This document shows, in pieces, positions 25,256-34,069 of a stretch of DNA of 64,000 bases (its first letter is position 1; the number at the start of each line of letters is the position of its first letter). Location of the stretch: positions 806,001 to 870,000 of the forward strand of contig NZ_QAOF01000001.1 of assembly GCF_003050745.1 (NCBI RefSeq), read 5' to 3'. The position numbers and the translations under genes are program-made. Origin of the DNA: Sphingomonas sp. PP-CE-3G-477 (GTDB lineage: Bacteria; Pseudomonadota; Alphaproteobacteria; Sphingomonadales; Sphingomonadaceae). The notes beneath the pieces are model-generated. The model saw only the letters and a list, made by a program, of their open reading frames with translations, ran no database searches and was not told where the DNA came from.

Positions 25256-25912
25256 CTAACCCCAAGGCTTCTCCCGAAACCATTTGGTGGTCACATACTT
25301 GACCCCCGACCGCACCTTCATCCCGTGATGCAGCGTCGCGGGGTTGAGGCTGCCATCCGCGCGCCGGTTGTTCCACGCCAGCAGCTTGCCCGTCTCCGGC
25401 TGGACGATCTTGTCGATCGCCTTGAACCGCGTCGCGCCGCCTGCTTCGGGCTGGTTGAGGTAGATCATCACGGTCCACGTCCGGTTGCCGGCAATCCCGC
25501 AGTAGCGCTGATAATCGACGCCGTTCGGCTCGAAATAGTCGGTGTGTCCCTTGAACTCCTGCCCGACCGCATAGCGCTGCCCCTGGAGCGGTTCGCCGTA
25601 AACCGGGTCGAGCCCGGTCAGCGCCGCGATCCGGCGCTCGACCTCGATCACCGCGGGGTGCAGCGCCGACAGGTCGCCGGTCTCGCTCGTCCGATAGCTC
25701 GCATCGCCGTTCGAATCGGAGATCGTCGATGGCCGCCGCACCGCGTCGATCTGTTCGATCAGCGTGGCGCACAGCGCGGGCGGCAGGAAGTCGCGCCGCA
25801 CGAACAGGTCGAGTTTGGGGCTCGGTACGCGCTGCACGCCGGGCACGGACAGCCGCGCGATGATCGCTTCGGGGGGCAGGCCGGAGCCACTGGACGGGAC
25901 AGGATCGGACAT
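25256..25912 (-). CDS. 2-oxoglutarate/Fe(II) oxygenase, prolyl 4-hydroxylase-like
   Basis: The 218-residue enzyme has the facial triad His123-x-Asp125 (FKGHTDYF) and His195 (TLHHGMKV) with Lys205 (SGVKY) for the 2-oxoglutarate carboxylate, the residue used by prolyl 4-hydroxylases. The motif YLNQPEAGGATRF is typical. It hydroxylates proline in a protein or peptide, or a free substrate, in the cytoplasm. ATG at 25912 starts the conserved part; upstream in-frame sequence overlaps gspC antisense. It is convergent with the receptor and divergent from the type II secretion operon. Confidence 0.87.
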   Translation of the reverse strand: MSDPVPSSGSGLPPEAIIARLSVPGVQRVPSPKLDLFVRRDFLPPALCATLIEQIDAVRRPSTISDSNGDASYRTSETGDLSALHPAVIEVERRIAALTGLDPVYGEPLQGQRYAVGQEFKGHTDYFEPNGVDYQRYCGIAGNRTWTVMIYLNQPEAGGATRFKAIDKIVQPETGKLLAWNNRRADGSLNPATLHHGMKVRSGVKYVTTKWFREKPWG

Positions 25913-26049
25913 GCACGTCTTCTGCCCATCGCCGACGCGAAGCGCTACCCCATCAGAATTGAAGCAACCGACGTGCAAGCCATTGACGCGGAATTGTAAC
26001 ATGGCATGCCTACGCGACGAAGAGAGCGGGGAATTGGGGTGGATCGCGA

Positions 26050-26868
26050 ATGCGGTTGAAGCTGGACGCGCGGGCGCGCCGTATCTTGCGGCGTATGCCC
26101 GTCGTGAATGTCTATAATGTGGTGGAACTTGCGCTGCTCGCCGGGCTGGCGGTGCAGTGCGCACGGCTGGCGTGGACGATCGTGACGCCGATCACGCCAC
26201 TGGGTGACTGGCGTCCCGCCACGCCGATGGTCGTAGGGTCGCCTGCCGATATCCTGCGCGGGTTCGATCCGTTCTTCCGTCTCGGTGGTGCGGCCGGCGC
26301 ACCGGCCACGGTGACCTCGCTCCAACTGACTCTGTTCGGTACGCGCATCGACGAAGCGATGGGCCGCAGTTCGGCGATCATCGCAGGGGCCGACGGTGTC
26401 CAGCAGAGCGTTGCGGTCGGCGACGAGATCCAGCCGGGCGTGCGCCTCAAGTCGGTCGCGTTCGATCACGTCACGATCGACCGCGGCGGTGCCGACGAGG
26501 ATCTGTTCCTCGACCAGTCGGGCGCCGTCACGCCGGTCGTTCCGGGCGCGGCACCCGCCGGCGCTGCGTCTCCGGTCGTCGGCATCCCCGTCGCGCAGTT
26601 GCGCAGCGAGATCGGCTTCATCCCCCGCATCGACGGCGGCCGCATCAGCGGGCTCACGGTCCGATCGCAAGGCTCGGGCAACGCGTTCCGTTCCGCAGGA
26701 CTGAAGGACGGCGACATCGTCACCTCGATCGGCGGGCGGCCCGTTTCCGGCCCCGGCGATCTCGACCGCATCGTCAAGGATTTCGCGGGCGGCGGCAACG
26801 TCCCCATCACCGTAGAACGCGGCCAGGATACCCTGCCGCTCGCCATCACGATCGCGCCACCCCAATGA
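26050..26868 (+). CDS. gspC: Type II secretion system protein C, inner-membrane linker
   Basis: The 272-residue product has one N-terminal membrane helix (about 22-44), a periplasmic homology region (SLQLTLFGTRIDEAMGRSSAII, the GspD-contacting domain) and a C-terminal PDZ-like domain (GLTVRSQGSGNAFRSAGLKDGDIVTSIGG). It links the inner-membrane platform to the secretin and helps choose substrates. ATG at 26050 follows GGGGTGGA; a second ATG at 26095 is possible. It is the first gene of gspC-N and overlaps gspD by four bases. Confidence 0.92.
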   Translation: MRLKLDARARRILRRMPVVNVYNVVELALLAGLAVQCARLAWTIVTPITPLGDWRPATPMVVGSPADILRGFDPFFRLGGAAGAPATVTSLQLTLFGTRIDEAMGRSSAIIAGADGVQQSVAVGDEIQPGVRLKSVAFDHVTIDRGGADEDLFLDQSGAVTPVVPGAAPAGAASPVVGIPVAQLRSEIGFIPRIDGGRISGLTVRSQGSGNAFRSAGLKDGDIVTSIGGRPVSGPGDLDRIVKDFAGGGNVPITVERGQDTLPLAITIAPPQ

Positions 26869-29084
26869 AAAAACTGTTTCTCGGTCCCGTTGTCGCGCTC
26901 GCGCTGGCGGCAGGCGTCCACGCGCAGACCACGCTCAACGTCCGCGATGCCGATATCCGCGCGTTTATCGCCGACGCCGCCAAGGTTACCGGGCGCACCT
27001 TCATCATCGACAACCGCGTCGCGGGCAAGGTGACCGTGGTCACCGACCGCCCGCTGTCGCGCTCCGAATATTTCGAGATCTTCCTCTCGACGTTGCGCGC
27101 CAATGGCCTCGTCGCGGTGCCGACCTCGGGCGGTGCGTTCCGCGTCCAGCCGCTCGACAACGCCGCCTCGCAGCCGAGCCGGATCGGCGTCGCTGGCGCC
27201 GCACGCAACAGCTACGTCACCGAGATCATCCGCCTCCGTGCGATCGACGCGCAGTCCGCGGTCGAGACGGTTCGCCCGCTGGTCAGCGCGCAGGGCTCGG
27301 TCAGCGCGAACCGCGGCGGCAATAGCCTCGTCGTGGTCGATTTCGCGGACAATATCCGCCGTATTCGCGAGGTCCTCCGCCGGATCGACACCGACACATC
27401 CTCCACGCGCGTCGTCGCGCTCAAGAACGCGAGCGCGAAGGAGATCGCCACCGCGCTCCAGGGCCTGATCGGAACCGGCACTGGCGGCGGTCAAGGCGGG
27501 CAGGGCGGTGGCGCCGGCTCCGGTCCGAGCGCTTCGGTGGTCGCGGTCGAGGGCTCGAACGCGGTCGCGTTGCGCGGCGATCCGACCACCGTCGCCCGCC
27601 TCGCGCAGGTCGCCGCCGACCTCGATCAGAAGGCGCGCAACGGTACCGAGATCAAGGTCGTGTTCCTTGAGAACGCTGACGCCGAGCAATTGCTGCCGGT
27701 CTTGCAGGAACTCGTCGGCCAGACTCCGACGCAGCCGGTGCAGACGGCATTGTCGCGCTCCAACTTCGGATCGAGCAGCACCAACGGCGCGTCCGGCGGA
27801 CAGTCGAACTTTTCGCAGCCGCAGATCCCGCAATCCGGACCGTCGTCGAGCGGCGGGGGCGGCGGATCGGGTCAGGCTGCGATCACCGCGGCGGGCGGCA
27901 AGACTGCGGCAGTCGTCACGCGCTTCGCTGGCGCCAACGCGATCGTCATCGCCGCGCCCGCCGAGATCCAGCGCCAGCTGAACGAAGTCGTCCGCCAGCT
28001 CGACACCCGCCGCGAACAGGTTCTGGTCGAGGCGATCGTCGCCGAAGTCTCCGATTCGACCGCGCGCACGCTGGGCGCACAGTTCATCGTCGGCGACCCG
28101 AGCGGTGGCGCGTTCGGCGCGTCGACCTTCTCGAACTCCGCGCCCAACATCCTGCAGATTGCTGGCGCGATCGGCGCGCGCTCGATCGGCGGCAACGGCA
28201 CGACGGTCGTCGCGCCCGATGGCACGCGCACCGAAACGAACACCCCCAATGCCGCGGCGGACGCGCTGCAGCAGTCGGCGATCGCATCCATCCTTGCGGC
28301 CACCGGCGGCTTTGGCGGGTTCGGCGGCAAGATCGGCAGCACCTTCTTCGGCGCGATCATCAACGCGGTGAAGAGCGACACGACCTCGAACCTGCTCCAG
28401 GTCCCGCACCTCGTCACGCTCGACAACCAGGAGGCGCACAGCCTCGTCGGGCAGGAAATACCGATCACCACGGGGCAGGCGCTCAGCACCAATTTCGACA
28501 ACGCCTTCCGCACGACGCAGCGCCAGAATGTCGGCATCGAGCTGACCGTCCGCCCGCAGGTGAACTCGTCGGGTACCGTGAAGCTCAACCTCCGCTTGGA
28601 GGTCAGCTCGATCGCCGGCCCGGTGTCGAGCGACAACAGCGATCTGATCCTCAATAAGCGCGAGGTCGAGACCGTCCGCACCGTCGACGACGGCCAGATC
28701 GCGGTGATCAGCGGCCTGCTCGACGATAACGAGCGGCGCACGATCGAGAAGATCCCGCTGCTCGGTGACATCCCCGTGCTCGGCCATCTGTTCACCTCGA
28801 AGGCGAGGCAGCGGTCGAAGACCAACCTGATGATCTTCATCCGCCCGACGATCCTGCGCACTGCCGAGGACAGCCGCCGCCTGACCGAGCAGCGCTACGG
28901 CTATGTCCGCCTGCAACAGGGTCTGCAGGAGCCGGGCGCCGAGCCATCGATCGATCAGCTCGTCCGCGATTACATGGGCGCAGCCCCGCCGATCCCGAGC
29001 GCACCGATCCCCGGCAGCATCGAAGACCCGCGTATCGCCGTCCCGGTACGCACCTCGACGATGGTCGTGCGGCCCAGGAAATGA
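26865..29084 (+). CDS. gspD: Type II secretion secretin
   Basis: The 739-residue product has a signal peptide (MKKLFLGPVVALALAAGVHA), N-domains (N0 TLNVRDADIRAFIADAAKVT, then KH-like repeats IIRLRAIDAQSAVETVRPLV, VVALKNASAKEIATALQGLI and VVFLENADAEQLLPVLQELV) and the C-terminal secretin barrel with VPHLVTLDNQEAHSLVGQEIPITTG. Gly/Ser-rich loops break the third N-domain repeat. It forms the 12- to 15-fold outer-membrane channel. No pilotin-type C-terminal S-domain or lipobox is evident, so targeting may differ from Klebsiella PulD. Four-base overlaps join both neighbours. Confidence 0.95.
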   Translation: MKKLFLGPVVALALAAGVHAQTTLNVRDADIRAFIADAAKVTGRTFIIDNRVAGKVTVVTDRPLSRSEYFEIFLSTLRANGLVAVPTSGGAFRVQPLDNAASQPSRIGVAGAARNSYVTEIIRLRAIDAQSAVETVRPLVSAQGSVSANRGGNSLVVVDFADNIRRIREVLRRIDTDTSSTRVVALKNASAKEIATALQGLIGTGTGGGQGGQGGGAGSGPSASVVAVEGSNAVALRGDPTTVARLAQVAADLDQKARNGTEIKVVFLENADAEQLLPVLQELVGQTPTQPVQTALSRSNFGSSSTNGASGGQSNFSQPQIPQSGPSSSGGGGGSGQAAITAAGGKTAAVVTRFAGANAIVIAAPAEIQRQLNEVVRQLDTRREQVLVEAIVAEVSDSTARTLGAQFIVGDPSGGAFGASTFSNSAPNILQIAGAIGARSIGGNGTTVVAPDGTRTETNTPNAAADALQQSAIASILAATGGFGGFGGKIGSTFFGAIINAVKSDTTSNLLQVPHLVTLDNQEAHSLVGQEIPITTGQALSTNFDNAFRTTQRQNVGIELTVRPQVNSSGTVKLNLRLEVSSIAGPVSSDNSDLILNKREVETVRTVDDGQIAVISGLLDDNERRTIEKIPLLGDIPVLGHLFTSKARQRSKTNLMIFIRPTILRTAEDSRRLTEQRYGYVRLQQGLQEPGAEPSIDQLVRDYMGAAPPIPSAPIPGSIEDPRIAVPVRTSTMVVRPRK

Positions 29085-30733
29085 TCATTCGCGAAGGCCA
29101 CGAGATCGACGCTGCTACTCCCCTCCCGCTCGCGGGAGGGGTCGGGGGAGGGCATGTCTTACTTACGGACGACGCGATCGAGGGTTATGTCATTCCCTCC
29201 CCCAACCCCTCCCGCGAGCGGGAGGGGAGCAGTGACCTCCCTCAGATCACCATCCCCTACGCCTTCGCCCGAAAGTTCGGCGTCGTCGTCGACCATACCG
29301 ACACGGACTCCCACCTCACCATCGCGATGCGCGCCGGCGCGGACCCGAAAGTCCTGCTCGAACTCCGCCGCTACCTCGCACGTCCGTTCGACGTCACCTT
29401 CGTCGAACAGGTCGCCTTCGACCGCCTCCTCTCGAACGTCTACGCGATGGACGGCCAGGCCAACGCGCTCGCCGCGGTCGGGATGGGCGACGAACTCGAC
29501 CTGCTGGCCGGCGACATGCCGACTGCGGAGGACCTGCTCGACACCGCCGACGACGCTCCCGCGATCCGCCTCATCAACGGCATCATCGCCGACGCCGCGC
29601 GCAACGGCGTGTCGGACATCCACATCGAGCCGTATGAGTCCGGCCTCGTCGTCCGCATGCGCATCGACGGCGTGCTGCGCGAGACGCTGCGCATGCCGCC
29701 CAACGTCGCGCCGGTCGTCGTCAGCCGTATCAAGGTCATGGCGCGCCTCGACATCGCCGAGCGCCGTGTCCCGCAGGACGGTCGCATGGGGCTGACGCTC
29801 GGCGGCAAGCTGCTCGACGTCCGCGTCTCGACGCTGCCGTCGCGGGCAGGCGAGCGCGTCGTGCTGCGTATCCTCGATAAGGAAAACGCCGGTATCGACC
29901 TCGAAGCGCTCGGCCTGCCGCCCGCACTGTTCGCGCTCCTGAACGAGGCGCTGAGCGAGCCCAACGGCATCATTCTCGTCACCGGCCCAACCGGTTCGGG
30001 CAAGACCACGTCGCTCTACGCCGCACTCCGCCTGCTCAACGACGGCAGCCGTAACATCCTTACCGTCGAGGACCCGGTCGAGTATGCGGTCGATGGCGTC
30101 GGCCAGACCCAGGTGAACCCAAAGGTCGGCCTGACCTTCGCGGCAGGGCTGCGCGCGATCCTCCGCCAGGATCCCGACGTCGTCATGGTCGGCGAAATCC
30201 GCGACCGCGAGACCGCCGAGATTGCCGTGCAGGCATCGCTGACCGGCCATCTGGTCCTCTCAACGGTCCACACCAACGACGCGATCGGCGCGATCACTCG
30301 CATGCGCGACATGAAGGTCGAGAGCTTCCTGCTCGCCTCGACGCTGCGCGCGGTGATCGCCCAGCGCCTCGTGCGCCGGCTGTGTCCGACGTGTCGCAAG
30401 GCCGTGCCCGCGTCCGATACGGTCGCCCCGCTGCTCGGCATCGCGTCCGACGCCGTCGTCTACGTCGCGCAAGGCTGCGAAGACTGCAACCAGACCGGCT
30501 ACAGGGGCCGCATCGGCGTGTTCGAAGCCGTCCGCATCGACGACACGATCCGCCGCCTGATCAACACCGACGGTCACGAATCGGAAATCACCGCGCACGC
30601 ATTTGCGAAGTCGCCGAACCTAGCGCAATCGGCCCGCGAACTAGTCCTCTCCGGCCAGACCACCGCCGAAGAAGCCGTCCGAGTATCCCGCCGCGACACC
30701 ACGGAAGTCGTCGAGGATTCAGTAGTTGCGTAG
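29081..30733 (+). CDS. gspE: Type II secretion ATPase
   Basis: The 550-residue cytoplasmic hexameric ATPase powers pseudopilus assembly. It has Walker A GPTGSGKTT near residue 301, the Asp box DPVEYAVDGVGQTQVN, Walker B (DPDVVMVGEIRDRETAE), the His box STVHTNDAIGAITR and a zinc-binding CxxC pair (about 434/437 and 466/469). The N-terminal part contains an in-frame palindromic repeat (29120-29227, residues about 14-49); the family-like sequence starts after it at IPYAFARKFG. The ATG overlaps the gspD stop (ATGA), so the repeat really is within the frame if that start is used. Confidence 0.95.
   Translation: MIIREGHEIDAATPLPLAGGVGGGHVLLTDDAIEGYVIPSPNPSREREGSSDLPQITIPYAFARKFGVVVDHTDTDSHLTIAMRAGADPKVLLELRRYLARPFDVTFVEQVAFDRLLSNVYAMDGQANALAAVGMGDELDLLAGDMPTAEDLLDTADDAPAIRLINGIIADAARNGVSDIHIEPYESGLVVRMRIDGVLRETLRMPPNVAPVVVSRIKVMARLDIAERRVPQDGRMGLTLGGKLLDVRVSTLPSRAGERVVLRILDKENAGIDLEALGLPPALFALLNEALSEPNGIILVTGPTGSGKTTSLYAALRLLNDGSRNILTVEDPVEYAVDGVGQTQVNPKVGLTFAAGLRAILRQDPDVVMVGEIRDRETAEIAVQASLTGHLVLSTVHTNDAIGAITRMRDMKVESFLLASTLRAVIAQRLVRRLCPTCRKAVPASDTVAPLLGIASDAVVYVAQGCEDCNQTGYRGRIGVFEAVRIDDTIRRLINTDGHESEITAHAFAKSPNLAQSARELVLSGQTTAEEAVRVSRRDTTEVVEDSVVA
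29120..29227. repeat. Family C palindromic repeat inside gspE
   Basis: Arms CCCCTCCCGCTCGCGGGAGG and CCCCTCCCGCGAGCGGGAGG, each themselves palindromic, bracket a centre with CATGTC/GTCATTC. The 108-bp unit is a multiple of three and keeps the gspE frame open. A second copy lies in ccmH at 42561-42651. Confidence 0.85.
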
Positions 30734-30745
30734 TGTGCGGCAATT

Positions 30746-30901
30746 CCTCCCTGGAACGGGGAGGGGGACCAGCGAAGCTGGTGGAGGGGGCTCACCACGC
30801 TCGCACCACCAGCGGTACGCCGCCAGCAGCGCAACGCAGCGTTCGCGGCACGCCCCCTCCACCACCGCTTCGCGGCGGTCCCCCTCCCCTTGCAGGGGAG
30901 G
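30746..30901. repeat. Long palindromic repeat, family E, between gspE and gspF
   Basis: The ends CCTCCCTGGAACGGGGAGGG and CCCCTCCCCTTGCAGGGGAGG are inverted, as are inner GGACCAGCGAAGCTGGTGGA and TCCACCACCGCTTCGCGGCG. It fills the only real gap in the gspC-N operon. Its last bases (GGGGAGG) serve as the ribosome site of gspF. Confidence 0.75.
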
Positions 30902-30904
30902 ATG

Positions 30905-32131
30905 ATGGCTGACTTCGACTACATCGCGATCGACACCAAGGGCGCCGAACGCCGCGGCCACGTCGCCGCGTCGGATATAGACGTCGCGCGTGCCACGCTC
31001 GACGCGCGCAAATTCTACGTCGTGAAGATCACCCCCGGCGCGCCGCCACAGGCAACCAAGGGCCGCCCGCTGTTCGGCCTCCAGCTCGGTACGCCGAAGA
31101 TGTCAGGCAAGAACCTCACGCTCTTCACCCGCCAGCTCGCCACGCTCAACCGCGTCTCGCCTCTGGAAGAGTCGCTTCGCACGATCACTCGCCAGACCGA
31201 ACAGGACAGCGTCCGGACAATAGTCCAGCACGTCCACGCCGGTGTCGTCGAAGGCCGTCGCCTCGCCGACGCGATGGCGCGCGAACCGAAAAGCTTCCCG
31301 CCGCTTTACCGCGCAATGGTGTCGGCCGGCGAAAGCTCGGGCTCGCTCCCGACCATTCTCGACCGGCTCGCCGCCCTGCTCGAACGCCAAGCCGAGATTC
31401 GCGGCAAGCTCATCACCGCGCTCGCCTACCCGTCGATCCTCGCGCTCGTCGCGTTCGGCGTCGTCACCGCGCTGATGATGTTCGTGGTGCCGCAGGTCGT
31501 CGAGCAATTCGACACGGTCGGCCAGCAACTCCCGCTGCTCACGCGGATGGTGATGGCGTTCTCGGCGTTCCTCGTCGGATACTGGTGGGTGATGCTGCTG
31601 ATCGTCGTCGGTGGCGGTCTCGCCGGGTGGCGGGCGCTGAAGGACCCGACTTTGCGACTCGCGTTCGATGGCTGGCTGCTCCGCATCCCGCTGCTCGGTC
31701 GCCTGATCCGCGATCTTCACGCGGCACGGATGGCGCGCACGCTCGGCACGATGGTCGCGAGCCGCTTGCCTCTGCTCGACGGGCTCAACCTGACCGCGAG
31801 CACGATCCATAATCGCCGTCTCCGCCAGGCCTCGGACCAGATCGTCGACGCGATCCGCGGCGGTGGTTCGCTCTCCGCCGCGATGCGCCGTGCCGGCGTC
31901 TTCCCGCCGCTGCTGACGTATCTCGCGGCGAGCGGAGAGGCGGCAGGTCGCCTCGACGAGATGCTCGAGCGCGCCGCCGACTATCTCGAACGCGAGTTCG
32001 ACCGCTTCACCGCCACCGCACTCTCGCTGCTCGAACCGCTGATCATCGTCGTGATGGGCGGCATCGTCGCGACGATCGTGCTATCTATCCTGCTCCCGAT
32101 CCTCCAGCTCAACACGTTGGCCGGACAATGA
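30905..32131 (+). CDS. gspF: Type II secretion inner-membrane platform protein
   Basis: The 408-residue polytopic protein begins MADFDYIAIDTKGAERRG and carries two tandem GspF domains (residues about 70-195 and 275-395), each followed by membrane helices (ALVAFGVVTALMMFVVPQVV; WVMLLIVVGGGLAGW; a C-terminal VVMGGIVATIVLSILLPILQL). It anchors the ATPase to the pseudopilus machinery. ATG at 30905 is preferred over 30902 because GGGGAGG lies just before it. The stop overlaps gspG. Confidence 0.95.
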   Translation: MADFDYIAIDTKGAERRGHVAASDIDVARATLDARKFYVVKITPGAPPQATKGRPLFGLQLGTPKMSGKNLTLFTRQLATLNRVSPLEESLRTITRQTEQDSVRTIVQHVHAGVVEGRRLADAMAREPKSFPPLYRAMVSAGESSGSLPTILDRLAALLERQAEIRGKLITALAYPSILALVAFGVVTALMMFVVPQVVEQFDTVGQQLPLLTRMVMAFSAFLVGYWWVMLLIVVGGGLAGWRALKDPTLRLAFDGWLLRIPLLGRLIRDLHAARMARTLGTMVASRLPLLDGLNLTASTIHNRRLRQASDQIVDAIRGGGSLSAAMRRAGVFPPLLTYLAASGEAAGRLDEMLERAADYLEREFDRFTATALSLLEPLIIVVMGGIVATIVLSILLPILQLNTLAGQ

Positions 32132-32580
32132 GGTTGTTCATGCGTCCCGAAGATAAAAAGAAGCTCCGCGAGGCCGGCTTTACCCTCGTCGAGCTGATGG
32201 TGGTGATCGTCATCATCGGCCTGTTGGCGACGATCGTCGCACTCAACGTGCTGCCCTCGGGCGACACCGCGCGGATCCAGAAGGCGAAGGCCGACATCGC
32301 GCAGATCGAGGGCGGGCTGGAGCTCTACAAGCTCCAGAACATGACCTTTCCCAACACTACGCAGGGGCTCAACGCGCTCGTCTCGGCGCCCGCGGGGCTC
32401 GCCGATCCGTCGCGGTACCAGCGTGGCGGGTATCTGAAAAAGCTGCCGAACGATCCCTGGGGGCGCCCGTATCTCTACGCCTCGCCCGGCGCGCACGGCG
32501 AGGCCGACGTCTGGACCTTCGGGGCGGACGGCAAGGAAGGCGGCGAGGGGATCGATGCCGATATCGGCAGCTGGCAATAA
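32128..32580 (+). CDS. gspG: Major pseudopilin
   Basis: The 150-residue prepilin has the cleavage site Gly17/Phe18 in EAGFTLVELMVVIVIIGLLA with Glu at +5, and the C-terminal signature LPNDPWGRPYLYASPG then DVWTFGADGKEGGEG, which holds the calcium-binding region of GspG. It forms the pseudopilus shaft. Processing needs a prepilin peptidase (GspO) not encoded in this window. It overlaps both gspF and gspH. Confidence 0.96.
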   Translation: MRLFMRPEDKKKLREAGFTLVELMVVIVIIGLLATIVALNVLPSGDTARIQKAKADIAQIEGGLELYKLQNMTFPNTTQGLNALVSAPAGLADPSRYQRGGYLKKLPNDPWGRPYLYASPGAHGEADVWTFGADGKEGGEGIDADIGSWQ

Positions 32581-33025
32581 GCGCGAAGCCGGTTTCACGC
32601 TGGTCGAACTGATGGTCGTCGTCACGATCATCGGTCTCGCATCCGCCGTCGCCGTGCTCGTCATGCCAGACCCTCGCGGCCGCGTGCTCGATGAGGCGAC
32701 ACGCTTTGCCCTGCGCACCCGCGCTGCGCATGATTCGGCGATCGTCGAGGCACGTCCGGTGAGCGTCTGGATTAGCGGCGGCGGCTACGGCTTCGACCGG
32801 CGGCTGGCGGGCGGCTGGACACCGATCGCAGAGAAACCGATGCGCGTCGAACGCTGGAACGAAGGCACCAGAGCGAGCATCGGCGACACCACCGGCCGGA
32901 TGCGCGTGACGTTCGACCCGACCGGCCTCGTCGATCGCCCTGCGGAAATCCGCCTCGATCGTGGCGGCGTCGCGGCGACGGTCCACATCGACGCCGACGG
33001 TAGCGTAAGAGCCGATGCGGGCTGA
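32555..33025 (+). CDS. gspH: Minor pseudopilin H
   Basis: The 156-residue product has the prepilin site Gly13/Phe14 (REAGFTLVELMVVVTIIG) and a beta-rich periplasmic domain (SVWISGGGYGFDRRL). It overlaps gspG by 26 bases and gspI by 11, so expression is coupled. GspH sits at the pseudopilus tip complex. Assignment rests on length, prepilin motif and position between gspG and gspI. Confidence 0.88.
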   Translation: MPISAAGNKREAGFTLVELMVVVTIIGLASAVAVLVMPDPRGRVLDEATRFALRTRAAHDSAIVEARPVSVWISGGGYGFDRRLAGGWTPIAEKPMRVERWNEGTRASIGDTTGRMRVTFDPTGLVDRPAEIRLDRGGVAATVHIDADGSVRADAG

Positions 33026-33386
33026 GCGCGGCTTCACCCTCATAGAAATCATGGTCGCGCTGGCAGTGTTCAGCCTCGCGGCGATGGCACTCGTGCGTCT
33101 GGAAAGCGCGACGATCCGCGGCGCCTCGATCCTCGACGAAACGCTCGTCGCGCAGATGGTCGCGCGCAACGTCGCGATCGACGCGGTCACCAGCGCGCAA
33201 CCACCGACCGCAGGCCGCGTTACCGGCGTCGAGACGAACGGCGGCCAGCCCTGGATGTGGACCCGGCAGGTCAGCGCACTCGGCGGATCGAGCGTGTTGC
33301 GGATCGACGTAGCGGTCGCCGACCGGACCGGCACGCAACTCGGTCGTCTGACGATGGTCCGACCAGCACCGCGGATGGTGATGTGA
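33015..33386 (+). CDS. gspI: Minor pseudopilin I
   Basis: The 123-residue product has a very short leader (MRAERG) before FTLIEIMVALAVFSLAAMAL, and the GspI-type domain with RNVAIDAVTS. GspI starts the tip complex with GspJ and GspK. The ATG overlaps gspH; its stop overlaps the GTG of gspJ (GTGA). Confidence 0.9.
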   Translation: MRAERGFTLIEIMVALAVFSLAAMALVRLESATIRGASILDETLVAQMVARNVAIDAVTSAQPPTAGRVTGVETNGGQPWMWTRQVSALGGSSVLRIDVAVADRTGTQLGRLTMVRPAPRMVM

Positions 33387-34069
33387 CGCCTCCAAAAACC
33401 GAGGCCGGTTTCACGCTTATCGAAGTCATGGTGTCGCTCATGATCTTCGGCATGATCGCCGCCGCGGGCGTGGCGATCCTGTCGTTCAGCGTAAAGGCGC
33501 AGAGCTCGACCGGCGCCAGGCTCGACGACATCAGCGCGCTCACCCGGACGATGTCGATCCTGTCCGCCGACCTCGCGCAGGCTTCGAACCGCGGCAGCCG
33601 CGACGAGGCCGGCACCAGCGTCCCCGCATTCATCGGCGAGAGCGGATCGGGCGTCACGCCGATGCTCCGCCTCGTCCGTGCCGGCTGGAGCAACATCGAC
33701 GGTGCGGCGCGCTCCAGCATGCAGAAGGTCGCCTACCGCGTCGACGGGGGCGCGCTTCAGCGGATCGCCTATCCGATGGTCGACGGCGCGCAGCCACTGC
33801 CGCCTGCCGCGTTGCTCACCAAAGTCCGGCAGGTCGCGCTCCGCTATCGCATCGCCGGCGCATGGAGCGATCGGTGGGACGGCGTCAGCGGCAAGCCCTT
33901 GCCCGACGCGATGGAACTCACCGTCCAGCGCGACGACGGAACGCAATTTCGCCAAATGTTCCTCGTCGGCACCAGCTACGTACCGGCGCCATCTGATGGG
34001 ACCGGTCCCGCCGCGACGCCACCGGCTGCGACACCTCCGGGACGGGAGACGCCCGGTGCGCGCACCTGA
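33383..34069 (+). CDS. gspJ: Minor pseudopilin J
   Basis: Starts at GTG 33383, overlapping the gspI stop, giving a 228-residue prepilin with cleavage Gly9/Phe10 (EAGFTLIEVMVSLMIFG) and the GspJ domain (LRLVRAGWSN, VAYRVDGGALQRIAYP). The C-terminus has a Pro/Thr-rich tail (ATPPAATPPGRETPG). It is part of the pseudopilus tip. The end overlaps gspK by 14 bases. Confidence 0.9.
   Translation: MTPPKTEAGFTLIEVMVSLMIFGMIAAAGVAILSFSVKAQSSTGARLDDISALTRTMSILSADLAQASNRGSRDEAGTSVPAFIGESGSGVTPMLRLVRAGWSNIDGAARSSMQKVAYRVDGGALQRIAYPMVDGAQPLPPAALLTKVRQVALRYRIAGAWSDRWDGVSGKPLPDAMELTVQRDDGTQFRQMFLVGTSYVPAPSDGTGPAATPPAATPPGRETPGART

Noticed and set aside
26466-28916. 816-codon open frame antisense to gspC/gspD
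   Set aside because: Shadow of the secretin gene with the same low-information composition.
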